A stretch of 64,000 nucleotides of DNA from FEN-1191 sp036490715 (GCA_036490715.1 DASXDL010000013.1:62001-126000); one strand, 5' to 3'; counted from the first letter of the stretch, positions 48,159-56,361 are shown. Numbers and translations: made by a program. Notes: generated from the letters alone by a model not told the origin.

Positions 48159-48719
48159 CTGCGCTGGCGGCAGATTTCGCCGCTCAAATCCGCGCCGCAC
48201 GTCGCCGAAGGTGCGCTGCAGAACCGGCAGTACCCGACTGGTGAACTGATAGACCAGGAAGGCGCCGCCGGGCTCGAGTGCCGCGCGGCTCTCGGCCACG
48301 ATGTCGGCGCGCAGTCGCTCGGGCATGCTGCCCAGCGGAATGCCGGAGATGATGTAGCTGGCGCGCGCGTAGCCGAGCCGTCGCAGCACCGCCTGTACCT
48401 CTGCAGCCGAATCGTGCACCACGTGCAGGCGCGGATCGGGCAACGATGTCGGCAGGAATCGCACGAACGCGCTATTGGTTTCGATGGCGATCAGGCGTGC
48501 GTCCGGATGCATCCGGCGCAAGATTTCCTGGGTGATGGTGCCGACGCCGGGCCCATATTCCACGATCACGCGCGCCCGATCCCAGTCGATCGGCTGCAGC
48601 ACCTGATTCACCAGAAAGCGCGAGCTCGGGATGATCGAGCCGAGCATGTACGGGTGACGCAGAAAATTGGCGGCGAACAGCAGTCTTTCAGTGAACTCCG
48701 ACCGGGTCATTTTTCTCAT
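48129..48719 (-). CDS. PmtA-like phospholipid N-methyltransferase
   Basis: 196 aa from ATG 48719. FAANFLRHPYMLGSIIPSSRFL is the membrane-binding start typical of PmtA/KsgA-like lipid methyltransferases; VIVEYGPGVGTITQEIL is SAM motif I, and LIAIETNSAFVRFL motif II. PmtA converts phosphatidylethanolamine to phosphatidylcholine in steps. A Psd that makes phosphatidylethanolamine is encoded nearby on the same strand. An rRNA dimethyladenosine transferase is a less likely reading, since the rRNA-recognition parts are missing. A 187-bp gap with hairpins separates it from the SDR gene. Confidence 0.72.
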   Translation of the reverse strand: MRKMTRSEFTERLLFAANFLRHPYMLGSIIPSSRFLVNQVLQPIDWDRARVIVEYGPGVGTITQEILRRMHPDARLIAIETNSAFVRFLPTSLPDPRLHVVHDSAAEVQAVLRRLGYARASYIISGIPLGSMPERLRADIVAESRAALEPGGAFLVYQFTSRVLPVLQRTFGDVRRGFERRNLPPAQLFVCATEGA

Positions 48720-48871
48720 GGCGAGTCTCACGCGTCGATGAATTCGTATAGTCCATTTCGCCCCGCCGACGGAATCGGCCGAAGCGAGAAAAACGTGGCC
48801 TCCCCGGCGACGGGCCCCACCCGCCGCTGGCTCGCGCGGCCCGGTGGCATCCCTGCCGGTCGAGCTTCGAA

Positions 48872-48907
48872 GAATCTTAAGGGATTCAAGGGCTCATTGC
48901 CATGAGC
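48872..48907 (-). terminator. tandem small hairpins after SDR gene
   Basis: GCTCAT/ATGAGC (48892-48907) abuts the SDR stop, and GAATC/GATTC (48872-48887) follows downstream on the minus strand. Together they may end or attenuate the psd-SDR transcript before the PmtA-like gene. Confidence 0.4.
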
Positions 48908-49761
48908 TAGACCCTGAGTAGCGCGGCGGCCGGGCCGCTTTGGCCGACCCATTGCTCGCTGGTCTGCCACAGTCGCTCCTGCACAGCCAGATCGTTGGCC
49001 AACGGCGCCGCCGGCTGCGGCGCCTGATTTTCGTCGAAATAGCGTCCGCTGGTGTCACCGGGTCGGGCCGACAGCGCCAGATACAGCGTGGTGCGAGCCC
49101 CGCGCTCGCAGTCGAAAATTACCCGGCTGATGAGCGGTTTCAGCAGTCGCAGCCACCCTGGCAACAGGTTGCTCGCGACCACGCCGGGGTGCAGGCAACT
49201 GGCGGTTCGGTCGGTGCCTGACAGCCGGCGGGCGAGCGCGAACGTATGCAGCACATTGGCCAGCTTGGACTGCGCGTACGCGGCCACGCCGCGATAGCGC
49301 GCGCGTGGGTCGGTGATGGATGCCAAGTCGAGCTGGCCGCGGTAGTGAATGCGCGAGGCCACATTGATGATGTGCGCGTCAGCCCTGAGATGATCGAGCA
49401 GCAGCTCGGTCAGCAGGAATGGCCCCAGGTGATTGGTCGCGAAGGTCAGCTCGAAGCCGTCGACCGACATACGGTGCCGGCTGCTGACCATGCCGGCGTT
49501 ATTGATCAGAAGATCGATCGACCCGAAGCGACCGCGCACTTCTTCAGCGGCAGTCCGCACCGAAGCCAGCGAGGCCAGGTCGCAGCGCACGATGTTCACC
49601 TCGGCGCCGGCGGTATCGACCTGGATTTCGGCGCGCACCCGCTGCGCTGCCTCCAGGTCCCGGCACAGCATCACTAGGCTGCAGCCGGCGCGTGCCAGTT
49701 CACGCGCCGTGACACGGCCAATGCCGTGCGTGGTACCGGTGATCAGCGCCAGGCGCGGCAC
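48907..49761 (-). CDS. short-chain dehydrogenase/reductase
   Basis: 284 aa, retinol-dehydrogenase-like SDR. NAD(P) motif LITGTTHGIGRVTARELA at the N-terminus, LLINNAGMVSS, INVASRIHYRG with the catalytic Ser, and the YAQSK catalytic Tyr/Lys. It oxidises or reduces an alcohol/ketone, often on lipophilic substrates. The gene is 4 bp after psd, so the two are surely co-transcribed, which suggests a lipid-related substrate. The exact reaction is unknown. Confidence 0.88.
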   Translation of the reverse strand: MPRLALITGTTHGIGRVTARELARAGCSLVMLCRDLEAAQRVRAEIQVDTAGAEVNIVRCDLASLASVRTAAEEVRGRFGSIDLLINNAGMVSSRHRMSVDGFELTFATNHLGPFLLTELLLDHLRADAHIINVASRIHYRGQLDLASITDPRARYRGVAAYAQSKLANVLHTFALARRLSGTDRTASCLHPGVVASNLLPGWLRLLKPLISRVIFDCERGARTTLYLALSARPGDTSGRYFDENQAPQPAAPLANDLAVQERLWQTSEQWVGQSGPAAALLRV

Positions 49762-49765
49762 GCGC

Positions 49766-50632
49766 TCAAGCTCCGAGCCGCAGCAACGGCTCGCCCATGC
49801 GGATCACGCGCCGCATCTGTAATTCTTCGCACAGCGACACTCCGGGCGGAGCGAACGCGATGATGGTCGAGCCGTGCTGGAACCAACCCATCTCCTGGCC
49901 CTTGGTCAGCGGCGCGTCGCAGACGATAGTGTTCGGGCCACGGTAGCGCAGATGCAGCAGCACGTCGATGAAGTGCAGGCGCACGCTGGCGACCAGGATG
50001 GCCGCAACCGGCACCAGCGTGATCAGCTGACCCTGTGGCAGCCGGCAGCGGATCACGGCCCGCTCGTTGCGGCAGAACAGCCGCTCGATGCGCTGGAGCG
50101 CGATCGGATTGACGTTCCACGTGTCGCCGGAGATGTAGGTGACCTGCTCGACACGACAGTCGTACGGTGCGTGAAAGCGATGGTACATGCCGGCTGTCAG
50201 CCGCAGCGTAACGTAGCTTCCGCGCAGGTAACTCTCCACCAGCTCCTCATCGGCCAGCAGATCCATCAGTGTGTACGGGAAGCCCTTGGCCTGTACCACC
50301 GCCCCAGAGTTCACTTGGCCCATGGCGCCGACGATGGCATCGCATGGACTGACCAGCACCGCAGGATCGGGATCGATGCGGCGCGCGCCCGGCTTGAGTT
50401 CGCGGGTAAAGCACTCGTGCAGGCTGCGAAACCGCGTACTGCGCGCTTCGCTCAGATCGAGTTCGGTGAAAAGTCTCCAGATCGCGATGCACAGCCGACA
50501 CACCAGCGGTTGCTCGATGCGGCTGAGCCAGCCCGCGAACAGTGTCAGCCAGCGTCGCGGCAAACGGTTGGTCAGCAGGAAGTTCACCCGTTCCTGCTGT
50601 ACGACCCTGGCGATAATGGCTCGCGGTGTCAT
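49766..50632 (-). CDS. psd: phosphatidylserine decarboxylase
   Basis: 288 aa from ATG 50632; the frame is open to 50794, but that part overlaps the aminotransferase gene. It makes phosphatidylethanolamine. Self-cleavage at the GST motif forms the pyruvoyl group: here WFQHGSTII, Ser about residue 255, with His replacing the more common Leu before GST. PCDAIVG, YLRGSYVTLRLTAGMYHRFHAPYDC and YISGDTWNVNP are conserved Psd blocks. It heads a psd-SDR operon and is divergent from the aminotransferase by 37 bp; a Pho-box-like element overlaps its start codon. Confidence 0.93.
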   Translation of the reverse strand: MTPRAIIARVVQQERVNFLLTNRLPRRWLTLFAGWLSRIEQPLVCRLCIAIWRLFTELDLSEARSTRFRSLHECFTRELKPGARRIDPDPAVLVSPCDAIVGAMGQVNSGAVVQAKGFPYTLMDLLADEELVESYLRGSYVTLRLTAGMYHRFHAPYDCRVEQVTYISGDTWNVNPIALQRIERLFCRNERAVIRCRLPQGQLITLVPVAAILVASVRLHFIDVLLHLRYRGPNTIVCDAPLTKGQEMGWFQHGSTIIAFAPPGVSLCEELQMRRVIRMGEPLLRLGA

Positions 50633-50643
50633 GCAACTGTCAC
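50626..50643 (+). promoter_or_regulatory. Pho-box-like element before aminotransferase
   Basis: GTGTCAT-GCAA-CTGTCAC: two heptamers close to CTGTCA(T/C), separated by 4 bp (11-bp period). A -10-like AATAGT lies 8 bp downstream (50652-50657). It is oriented toward the class III aminotransferase and covers the psd start codon. It is the best of three such elements in this cluster. Confidence 0.5.
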
Positions 50644-50669
50644 CGAACCGCAATAGTTTGCGGCTCCGC

Positions 50670-52349
50670 ATGCTTTGGTATGTCCCCGCGGCACTGATTC
50701 TGGCGCTGTTGCTGCCCAAGGCCTGGCAGCGGCTCAGGCTCTCGCGCGCCAAGCACCCCTCGGTCAGCGGCCACGCCCGACTGGCGCGTCGCATCGCCGG
50801 CCTGATGCCGTTCTACGAGTATGACCAACGGCGATTCTTTAATGCTGACGACGCCCCGGCGGAGATCGCCGAGCGGCGCCGTGCCGGCTTCATGCAGCTG
50901 GCGGCGCTGTATGCCGATCGCTTTCCCAAGACTTCGGCGCTGACCGACGAGGTGCGCGACTCGCTCCCCGACTTGCAGTTCACGGCGCGTTATCGGGTAC
51001 CGTTCCAGTTCAGCCGCCTGGTGCGCGAACAGCTGCGTGGCGGCTCGTTCCTGCAGTCCTCGTCCGGCGTGACGGTGACCGATCTGGACGGCAATCAGTT
51101 GTTCGACTTGACCGGCTCGTACGGCGTCAACCTGTTCGGCTACGACTTCTACAAGGGCTGCATCGAGCGCGGCGCCGCGCGAGTGCGCGATCTCGGGCCG
51201 GTGCTCGGCGCCTATCACCCGCTCATGCAGTACAACGTCCGGCGGCTGCGCGAGATCTCCGGTTTTGATGAAGTATCGATGCACATGTCGGGCACCGAGG
51301 CGGTGATGCAGGCGGTGCGGCTGGCGCGCTATCACACCAAGCGGCGCTACTTGGTGCGGTTCTGCGGTGCCTACCACGGCTGGTGGGGCGATGTGCAACC
51401 GGGCGTGGGCAATCCGCTCGCGGCTCGCGACACCTACACGCTCAGGGACATGGACGAGGTCTCGCTGCGTGTGCTTCGCAGCCGGCGCGACATCGCCTGC
51501 GTGCTGGTGAATCCGTTGCAGGCGCTGCATCCGAACGCCAGCGCGCCGGGCGATTCCGCACTGGTCGACAGTTCTCGCAGCGCGCACTTCGATCGCGCCG
51601 CCTATACCGCGTGGCTGACCAAGCTGCGCGTGATCTGCAGCGAGCGCAATATCGTGCTGATCTTCGATGAGATCTTCGTCGGTTTCCGCATCGCACTGGG
51701 CGGCGCCCAGGAATATTTCGGCGTGCGCGCCGACATGGTCACCTACGGAAAATCCCTGGGCGGCGGGCTGCCGGTCGGAGTGGTGTGCGGCCGCGCCGAT
51801 CTGATGAAGCGCTACCGCGACGATCGGCCGGCCGACGTCTGCTTTGCTCGCGGCACGTTCAATTCCCATCCGTACGTGATGGGCGCCATGCACGAGTTTC
51901 TGCAGTACCTCGAAACGGAGGCGGTGCGCGATCTCTACCGCGATCTCGACTCGCTGTGGAACCGGCGCGTGCTGCAGCTCAACGGCCGACTTCAGGCCGC
52001 ACAGCTGCCGCTGCAGGTATCCAATCTGTCGTCCATCTGCACCATCAGCTATCTTCGACCGTCGCGCTACAACTGGATGCTGCAGTACTATCTGCGCGCC
52101 GCCGGCCTGGCGCTGAGCTGGGTCGGGACCGGACGGCTCATCTTCAGCCTCAACTACACCGACGCCGAGTTCGACGCGGTCACCGACCGCATCGTGTCGG
52201 CGGCCGCGTCGATGTTGCGCGACGGCTGGTGGTGGGAAGGTGAGCAACTCACCGACAAGACGATCAAACGGCGCGTGCTGCGCGAGCTGCTTCAGGCGCG
52301 CTGGGACACATCTGCCATCGGATCGATCAGCTCGCCGCGCAGCAGATAA
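50670..52349 (+). CDS. membrane-anchored class III aminotransferase
   Basis: 559 aa from ATG 50670; the frame is open further up inside psd antisense. An N-terminal TM segment (WYVPAALILALLLPKAW, residues 3-19) is followed by about 130 residues of linker, then a glutamate-1-semialdehyde-aminomutase-like PLP domain: GSYGVNLFGYDFY, MHMSGTEAVMQAVRLARYHT, FCGAYHGWWGD, LIFDEIFVGFR, and the PLP Lys in VTYGKSLGGGLPVG (about residue 361). A membrane anchor on a soluble-type aminotransferase suggests a lipid or lipid-linked substrate. Preceded by a Pho-box-like site. Its 3' end overlaps the Mpo1-like gene by 58 bp. Confidence 0.82.
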   Translation: MLWYVPAALILALLLPKAWQRLRLSRAKHPSVSGHARLARRIAGLMPFYEYDQRRFFNADDAPAEIAERRRAGFMQLAALYADRFPKTSALTDEVRDSLPDLQFTARYRVPFQFSRLVREQLRGGSFLQSSSGVTVTDLDGNQLFDLTGSYGVNLFGYDFYKGCIERGAARVRDLGPVLGAYHPLMQYNVRRLREISGFDEVSMHMSGTEAVMQAVRLARYHTKRRYLVRFCGAYHGWWGDVQPGVGNPLAARDTYTLRDMDEVSLRVLRSRRDIACVLVNPLQALHPNASAPGDSALVDSSRSAHFDRAAYTAWLTKLRVICSERNIVLIFDEIFVGFRIALGGAQEYFGVRADMVTYGKSLGGGLPVGVVCGRADLMKRYRDDRPADVCFARGTFNSHPYVMGAMHEFLQYLETEAVRDLYRDLDSLWNRRVLQLNGRLQAAQLPLQVSNLSSICTISYLRPSRYNWMLQYYLRAAGLALSWVGTGRLIFSLNYTDAEFDAVTDRIVSAAASMLRDGWWWEGEQLTDKTIKRRVLRELLQARWDTSAIGSISSPRSR

Positions 52350-52903
52350 AGCGGCGCGCGGTAGTACAGCAGAATGTCGTGGAACGGATCGGTGACGATC
52401 TTGGTAAGCCAGACCAGCCCGGTCTGAACGTTCTGCTGGAAGAACAGCTGCACCGTGCGGAACACCAATGCCGCCATCCCCAGAGTCAGCCAGATCTGGC
52501 CCATGTGACGCAGGAATTGCGCATCGCCGATGCTGCGGGGAAAGATTCCAAACAGTGTCGGATCGAGCCACAGAATGACCGGTGACAGCGCCCACAGCGA
52601 CAACAGCACGATTTTTCGGCGCAGGTTGTAGCCGACCTTGATGTCTTCCTTGTGTTCGTGGGTTGCGTGATTCACGTCGTCGTAACCCTTGGGCTCGAAG
52701 AAGAAATGTCCAACCTGCCGACTCACCATGGCGACCAGCCAGCCAATCAGCGCCGAGGCCACCGGATTGGTAAAGATGCTGCAATAAGCCACGACGAAGC
52801 TCAGCGCACTCACCAGATGCAGCGACTGGTTGATGCGGCTGTGATGGTAATAGCGGTGATCGTCCCAGCGTTGCGTCTTCAGCGCCTCCAGGAAGCTTTG
52901 CAT
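52292..52903 (-). CDS. Mpo1/DUF962-like membrane protein
   Basis: 203 aa with about four TM helices. RYYHHSRINQSLHLVSALSFVV resembles the DUF962/Mpo1 start (YxxxHxxxxNxxxH), and a second His cluster is HFFFEPKGYDDVNHATHEHKED. Yeast Mpo1 is an iron-dependent dioxygenase that alpha-oxidises 2-hydroxy fatty acids; the His pattern allows a similar metal site. A fatty acid hydroxylase-type enzyme is the alternative. A Pho-box-like pair plus TATATT lies just upstream, supporting regulated expression. Family call by motif only. Confidence 0.55.
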   Translation of the reverse strand: MQSFLEALKTQRWDDHRYYHHSRINQSLHLVSALSFVVAYCSIFTNPVASALIGWLVAMVSRQVGHFFFEPKGYDDVNHATHEHKEDIKVGYNLRRKIVLLSLWALSPVILWLDPTLFGIFPRSIGDAQFLRHMGQIWLTLGMAALVFRTVQLFFQQNVQTGLVWLTKIVTDPFHDILLYYRAPLYLLRGELIDPMADVSQRA

Positions 52904-52947
52904 TCGGGTTGCCTTCGATGACTGCCCACAAATCTAGGCATGAAGCA

Positions 52948-52979
52948 AATATATGAAAATGATGACCACAGCATGACAG
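52948..52979 (-). promoter_or_regulatory. Pho-box-like promoter of Mpo1-like gene
   Basis: On the minus strand CTGTCAT-GCTG-TGGTCAT (52979 to 52962; 12 of 14 heptamer positions match) is followed after 8 bp by TATATT (52953-52948), a good -10. A transcript would start about 38 nt before the coding start at 52903. Confidence 0.5.
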
Positions 52980-53113
52980 CGGCACCATGACGTGCGGGCT
53001 GGTGACGTGGTTCACAGTCGATACCAGTGACCAATGACCTGAGCGCGCAGCGGGCTGGCGAGACACTCATCGGCGTTCGAGCCGCGTGCGGCGGCAAGAA
53101 ATACGTTGTCTAT

Positions 53114-53131
53114 CGTTCATGCGACCGTCAT
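53114..53131 (+). promoter_or_regulatory. Pho-box-like element before GT4 gene
   Basis: CGTTCAT-GCGA-CCGTCAT, 11 of 14 heptamer positions matching, 106 bp before the glycosyltransferase start. GGTAAT 7 bp downstream is a weak -10. It is weaker than the other two elements. Confidence 0.35.
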
Positions 53132-53236
53132 ACGACACGGTAATGATTGCGCGCAGCGTATTACCGCCGGAGGAGCATTGGGGTATAGAACACCGCCTAC
53201 AGTCACAGGTGTGATTGCTGCGATAGAACGCAACGC

Positions 53237-54292
53237 ATGAGGATAATGATCGTCAGCGATGCGTGGTTCCCCCAGACCAACGGCGTCGTCAACACACTGG
53301 CACAGACCGCTGCCTGGCTCGGTCGCTTCGGCCACGAAGTACGTCTGGCAACTCCTGCCGATCACCAGACCATCCCGTGCCCGACCTACCCGGAGATCCG
53401 CGTCGCGGTGTTGCCGTACCGGCAGCTCGCGCGCCGTATCGACGGCTTTCGTCCGCAGGCGCTGCACATCGCCACCGAAGGTCCGCTCGGGCTTGCGGCG
53501 CGCCGTTATTGCCGCCGCCACGGCTTGCGGTTTACCACTTCGTATCACACTCAGTTTCCGCAGTACCTGCGATCGCGTCTGCCGATACCGCTGCTGTTTT
53601 CGTATCGGTGGTTGCGCTGGTTTCACGGCGCAGCCCAGAACTGCATGGTCAGCACCCAGAGTGTGGAGAACGAGCTGGCCGCGCACGGATTTCGAAATCT
53701 GGTGCGCTGGCGCCGCGGCGTGGACACTGCTCTCTTTCGTCCTCGAGACAAGTCGTTCCTGAATCTGCCGCGCCCGATCGCCGCCTACGTGGGCCGGGTG
53801 GCGGTGGAGAAGAATATCGATGCCTTCCTCGGCATGGAATGGAATGGCAGCAAGGTCGTGATCGGCGATGGTCCGGAGCGCGCCCGACTGCAAGCTCAAT
53901 TTCCGCAGACCGTATATGCGGGCTTCCGATTCGGTGAGGATCTGGCCGCGCACCTGGCGGCCGCCGACATATTGGTGTTTCCGAGCCGCACCGATACCTT
54001 CGGCCTGGTCAATCTTGAGGCCATGGCCTGTGGGGTTCCGGTCGCCGCCTTTCCGGTCACCGGCCCGATCGACGTGGTACAGGACGGCGTGACCGGCGCG
54101 CTCGATACGGATCTTGCGCGGGCCGCGCAGCGCGCCCTGCGCATCGACCCGCGCGCCTGCCGCGAGCGTGCTCTGCAGTCCGGCTGGGACGCCTGTACGC
54201 ACGAGTTCGAAGGCCATCTGGTTGCCTGCCGCCAGAACGCACCGCTACGCGCGCCGGTTTCCCGCCCGGTCACAGAGCGCGTGGCCGGCTAA
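53237..54292 (+). CDS. GT4 glycosyltransferase, SqdX/PimB-like
   Basis: 351 aa GT-B enzyme. MRIMIVSDAWFPQTNGVVNTL is the typical start of diacylglycerol or phosphatidylinositol glycosyltransferases; TTSYHTQFPQYL and MVSTQSVENEL follow. The C-terminal nucleotide-sugar domain has PIAAYVGRVAVEKNIDAFL, VIGDGPERARL, and LVFPSRTDTFGLVNLEAMACGVPVAA. Relatives glycosylate diacylglycerol during phosphate starvation (glycolipids replacing phospholipids). The Pho-box-like site upstream and the lipid genes around it fit that role. Acceptor not proven. Confidence 0.82.
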   Translation: MRIMIVSDAWFPQTNGVVNTLAQTAAWLGRFGHEVRLATPADHQTIPCPTYPEIRVAVLPYRQLARRIDGFRPQALHIATEGPLGLAARRYCRRHGLRFTTSYHTQFPQYLRSRLPIPLLFSYRWLRWFHGAAQNCMVSTQSVENELAAHGFRNLVRWRRGVDTALFRPRDKSFLNLPRPIAAYVGRVAVEKNIDAFLGMEWNGSKVVIGDGPERARLQAQFPQTVYAGFRFGEDLAAHLAAADILVFPSRTDTFGLVNLEAMACGVPVAAFPVTGPIDVVQDGVTGALDTDLARAAQRALRIDPRACRERALQSGWDACTHEFEGHLVACRQNAPLRAPVSRPVTERVAG

Positions 54293-54305
54293 GGGCTCGA
54301 CCGGT

Positions 54306-54902
54306 CTACAGATCGCGGTCGAGAAAGCAGTCGCGGGTGTGATCGTTGATCACCCCGACTGCCTGCAGATAGGCGTAGACAATCGTCGTGCCGACGAAGC
54401 GGAATCCCCGTATCTTCAGATCGCTCGAAATCTGATCGCTCAGGACACTGCGAGCGGGGACGGCACGCGCGGTGCGCGGGCGATTGCGCAGCGGACGCCC
54501 CTGCACGAATCCCCACAGGTAGCGATCGAATGACCCGAATTCCCGCTGCAGCTGCCGAAACGCCCGCGCGTTACTGACGGTGGAGTCGATCTTAAGACGG
54601 TTGCGCACGATGCCGGGATTGCGCAGCAGGCGCGCTTTGCGCTCAGCGCCGAAGCGACTCACCTTGCGCGGATCGAAGTTCGCAAACGCCTTACGATAGT
54701 TGGCGCGCTTGTGCAGGATCGTGGACCAGGACAGCCCGGCTTGGGCGCCTTCGAGGATCAGCATCTCGAACAGGCGTCGCTCCGTGTGCGCCGGCCGACC
54801 CCATTCGCGGTCGTGATAGCGCTGCATCTGCGGATCGCTGTGCGCGGCCCAGCGGCAGCGCCTGGGAGTTTTTCCGAGCGCGGCCGTGTCTTTCTTCCTC
54901 AT
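54306..54902 (-). CDS. tag: DNA-3-methyladenine glycosylase I
   Basis: 198 aa from ATG 54902, with GGGGA 6 nt upstream; the open frame further up to 55052 is not conserved. Excises 3-methyladenine from DNA. RCRWAAHSDPQMQRYHDREWGRP is the family start (zinc-linking Cys and His, catalytic Glu region), then LFEMLILEGAQAGLSWSTIL and the C-terminal FRFVGTTIVYAYLQAVGVINDHTRDCF with zinc-binding His and Cys. It converges with the GT4 gene, 13 bp between stops. Confidence 0.93.
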   Translation of the reverse strand: MRKKDTAALGKTPRRCRWAAHSDPQMQRYHDREWGRPAHTERRLFEMLILEGAQAGLSWSTILHKRANYRKAFANFDPRKVSRFGAERKARLLRNPGIVRNRLKIDSTVSNARAFRQLQREFGSFDRYLWGFVQGRPLRNRPRTARAVPARSVLSDQISSDLKIRGFRFVGTTIVYAYLQAVGVINDHTRDCFLDRDL

Positions 54903-55038
54903 GTGCCGTCCCCGACTTACCGTGCTGACCTTGACCGTATCCCGGGCCCATCGGATATGCCATAACGCAGCCTGCCGGGAGACAGACTGGCCCGATTTGT
55001 AGCCCTTTATATCCGCACGTAGACTTTGCCAAAAGCCC

Positions 55039-55614
55039 ATGGCCGGAGGCAAAGTGCGCTCAAGTCAGCTTGCATGGTCGTTGGTGTCCATGGCAGGACT
55101 ACTCGGCGCGTGCGATCCACAACACGTGCAGCAGCAGGTGACCTCATCGCTGCAGGTATCCAGCTCGACCCTGAATGCCGGCGCGATTCCGGATCGGTGC
55201 GGATGCAAAGGCGCCGGAAGCTCGCCCCAGCTTTCCTGGAGCGATCCACCGGCTGGCACCCAGAGCTTCGCTCTGCTGGCGGACGACAGGGATGGGGTCG
55301 TCGGCCATCTGCATCGTCACTATTTCGTCCACTGGTTGGCGTTCGATCTGCCACCTGACCGGCGCGAACTGACCGAGGCACTGCCGGGCCAAGCCCTGGC
55401 GGATGGCGGCCAGCAGGGCACCAACGACACCCGCGGCACCGGCTATGCAGGCCCGTGCCCGCCGCCCGGTGCGACGCACCACTACGCATTCACGATCTAC
55501 GCGCTCGACACCAAGCTGGGATTGCCGTCCAGCACGCGCGGATCAGAACTGCTTCGCGCGCTGGATGGCCACATCCTGGCGCGAGGCGCCGTGGTCGGCA
55601 CGTACCAACGCTAG
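55039..55614 (+). CDS. YbhB/YbcL family (PEBP) lipoprotein
   Basis: 191 aa. A lipobox AGLLGAC (Cys about residue 25) follows a short signal. PEBP motifs: CGCKGAGSSPQLSWSDPPAG, LLADDRDGVVGHLHRHYFVHWLAFDLP (ligand pocket) and GYAGPCPPPGATHHYAFTIYALD. It has extra Cys residues near the ligand loop and an acidic-to-neutral change (ADDRDG) in the DPDxP position compared with the copy at 26294. Function unknown; probably periplasmic ligand binding. Confidence 0.85.
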   Translation: MAGGKVRSSQLAWSLVSMAGLLGACDPQHVQQQVTSSLQVSSSTLNAGAIPDRCGCKGAGSSPQLSWSDPPAGTQSFALLADDRDGVVGHLHRHYFVHWLAFDLPPDRRELTEALPGQALADGGQQGTNDTRGTGYAGPCPPPGATHHYAFTIYALDTKLGLPSSTRGSELLRALDGHILARGAVVGTYQR

Positions 55615-55692
55615 TGTGCGAAGCGCGGATGCCTCCGACATGGTCAAGGCGGCGTCGGTCATCGGGCTTGCGGGCGCCGGGCCTGATCGGCG

Positions 55693-56361
55693 CTACGGAT
55701 CAACGACCACCGCGATCGCGAATCCGTCGTAGCCCTTGACGCCGACGGTCTGGATTGCGGTGGCCGAGATGCGTCGCTCGGCAGCCAGCAGCTCGTGCAG
55801 TCGGCGCGTGCCTTGGACCGCTGCGTCCCGGCTGCGATCATCGAGAATCGTACCGTCCCGCACAACGTTGTCGAACACGATCAACGTCCCGGGATGCGAT
55901 AGTCGAATTGCCCAACTCAGGTACTGGGGGTTATTGGGCTTATCGGCATCGATGAAAATGAAATCGAAGCGATCGGCGCCCGCGGACTCCAGTTGTGCCA
56001 GCGTCTCGAGCGCCGGCCCCTCGCGCAGCTCAATCCGGTCGGCGAGACCCGCGCGCGAGAAATTCTCGCGCGCCACGGCCGCGTGCCGCGCATTGACCTC
56101 AAGCGTGATGAGCCGGCCATCGCCAGGCAGCGCTCCGGCGAGCCACAGACTGCTATAGCCGCCCAGCGTGCCGATCTCGAGAATGCGCCGCGCCCGGACG
56201 GCGCGCGCCAGAATCTGCAGGAACTTGCCCTGCGCTGGACTGACATCGATCGCCGGCAGGCGCGCAGCGGCATTGGCGGCCAGCGCCGCAGACGTCGCCT
56301 CGTCGCCGGGCGTGTAGAGCGACTCGAAATACCGGTCGACGGCTTCAAATGGTTTTTCCAT
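55693..56361 (-). CDS. O-methyltransferase, catechol-type
   Basis: 222 aa from ATG 56361 (in-frame ATG 56394 is less well supported). Methyltransf_3 family: RILEIGTLGGYSSLWLAGALPG (SAM motif I), LITLEVNARHAAVARENF, DFIFIDADKPNNPQYLSWAI and DNVVRDGTILD, the metal-binding Asp/Asn pattern of caffeoyl-CoA/catechol O-methyltransferases. It methylates a small hydroxylated aromatic. The tRNA gene lies immediately upstream on the same strand, 43 bp from the start. Confidence 0.92.
   Translation of the reverse strand: MEKPFEAVDRYFESLYTPGDEATSAALAANAAARLPAIDVSPAQGKFLQILARAVRARRILEIGTLGGYSSLWLAGALPGDGRLITLEVNARHAAVARENFSRAGLADRIELREGPALETLAQLESAGADRFDFIFIDADKPNNPQYLSWAIRLSHPGTLIVFDNVVRDGTILDDRSRDAAVQGTRRLHELLAAERRISATAIQTVGVKGYDGFAIAVVVDP

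Larger units (their letters stand above)
52904..53236. other. intergenic region between divergent genes
   Basis: 333 bp with no gene I accept. It holds the two Pho-box-like elements listed separately, an AT-rich patch near 52945-52960 and a short inverted repeat ACCGT/ACGGT around 53124-53141. The rest is plain GC-rich sequence. It separates the Mpo1-like gene (minus) from the glycosyltransferase gene (plus). Confidence 0.6.

Noticed and set aside
48129..48719. KsgA-type rRNA dimethyltransferase
   Set aside because: SAM motif is similar, but the protein is short, lacks the KsgA C-terminal domain and sits in a lipid cluster.
50640..53066. 808-codon open frame on the minus strand
   Set aside because: Overlaps the aminotransferase antisense and the Mpo1-like gene in another frame; no motifs.
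52879..53097. Short frame in the 52.9-53.2 kb gap
   Set aside because: Overlaps the start of the Mpo1-like gene and its promoter elements, has no ribosome site and no signal or TM pattern.
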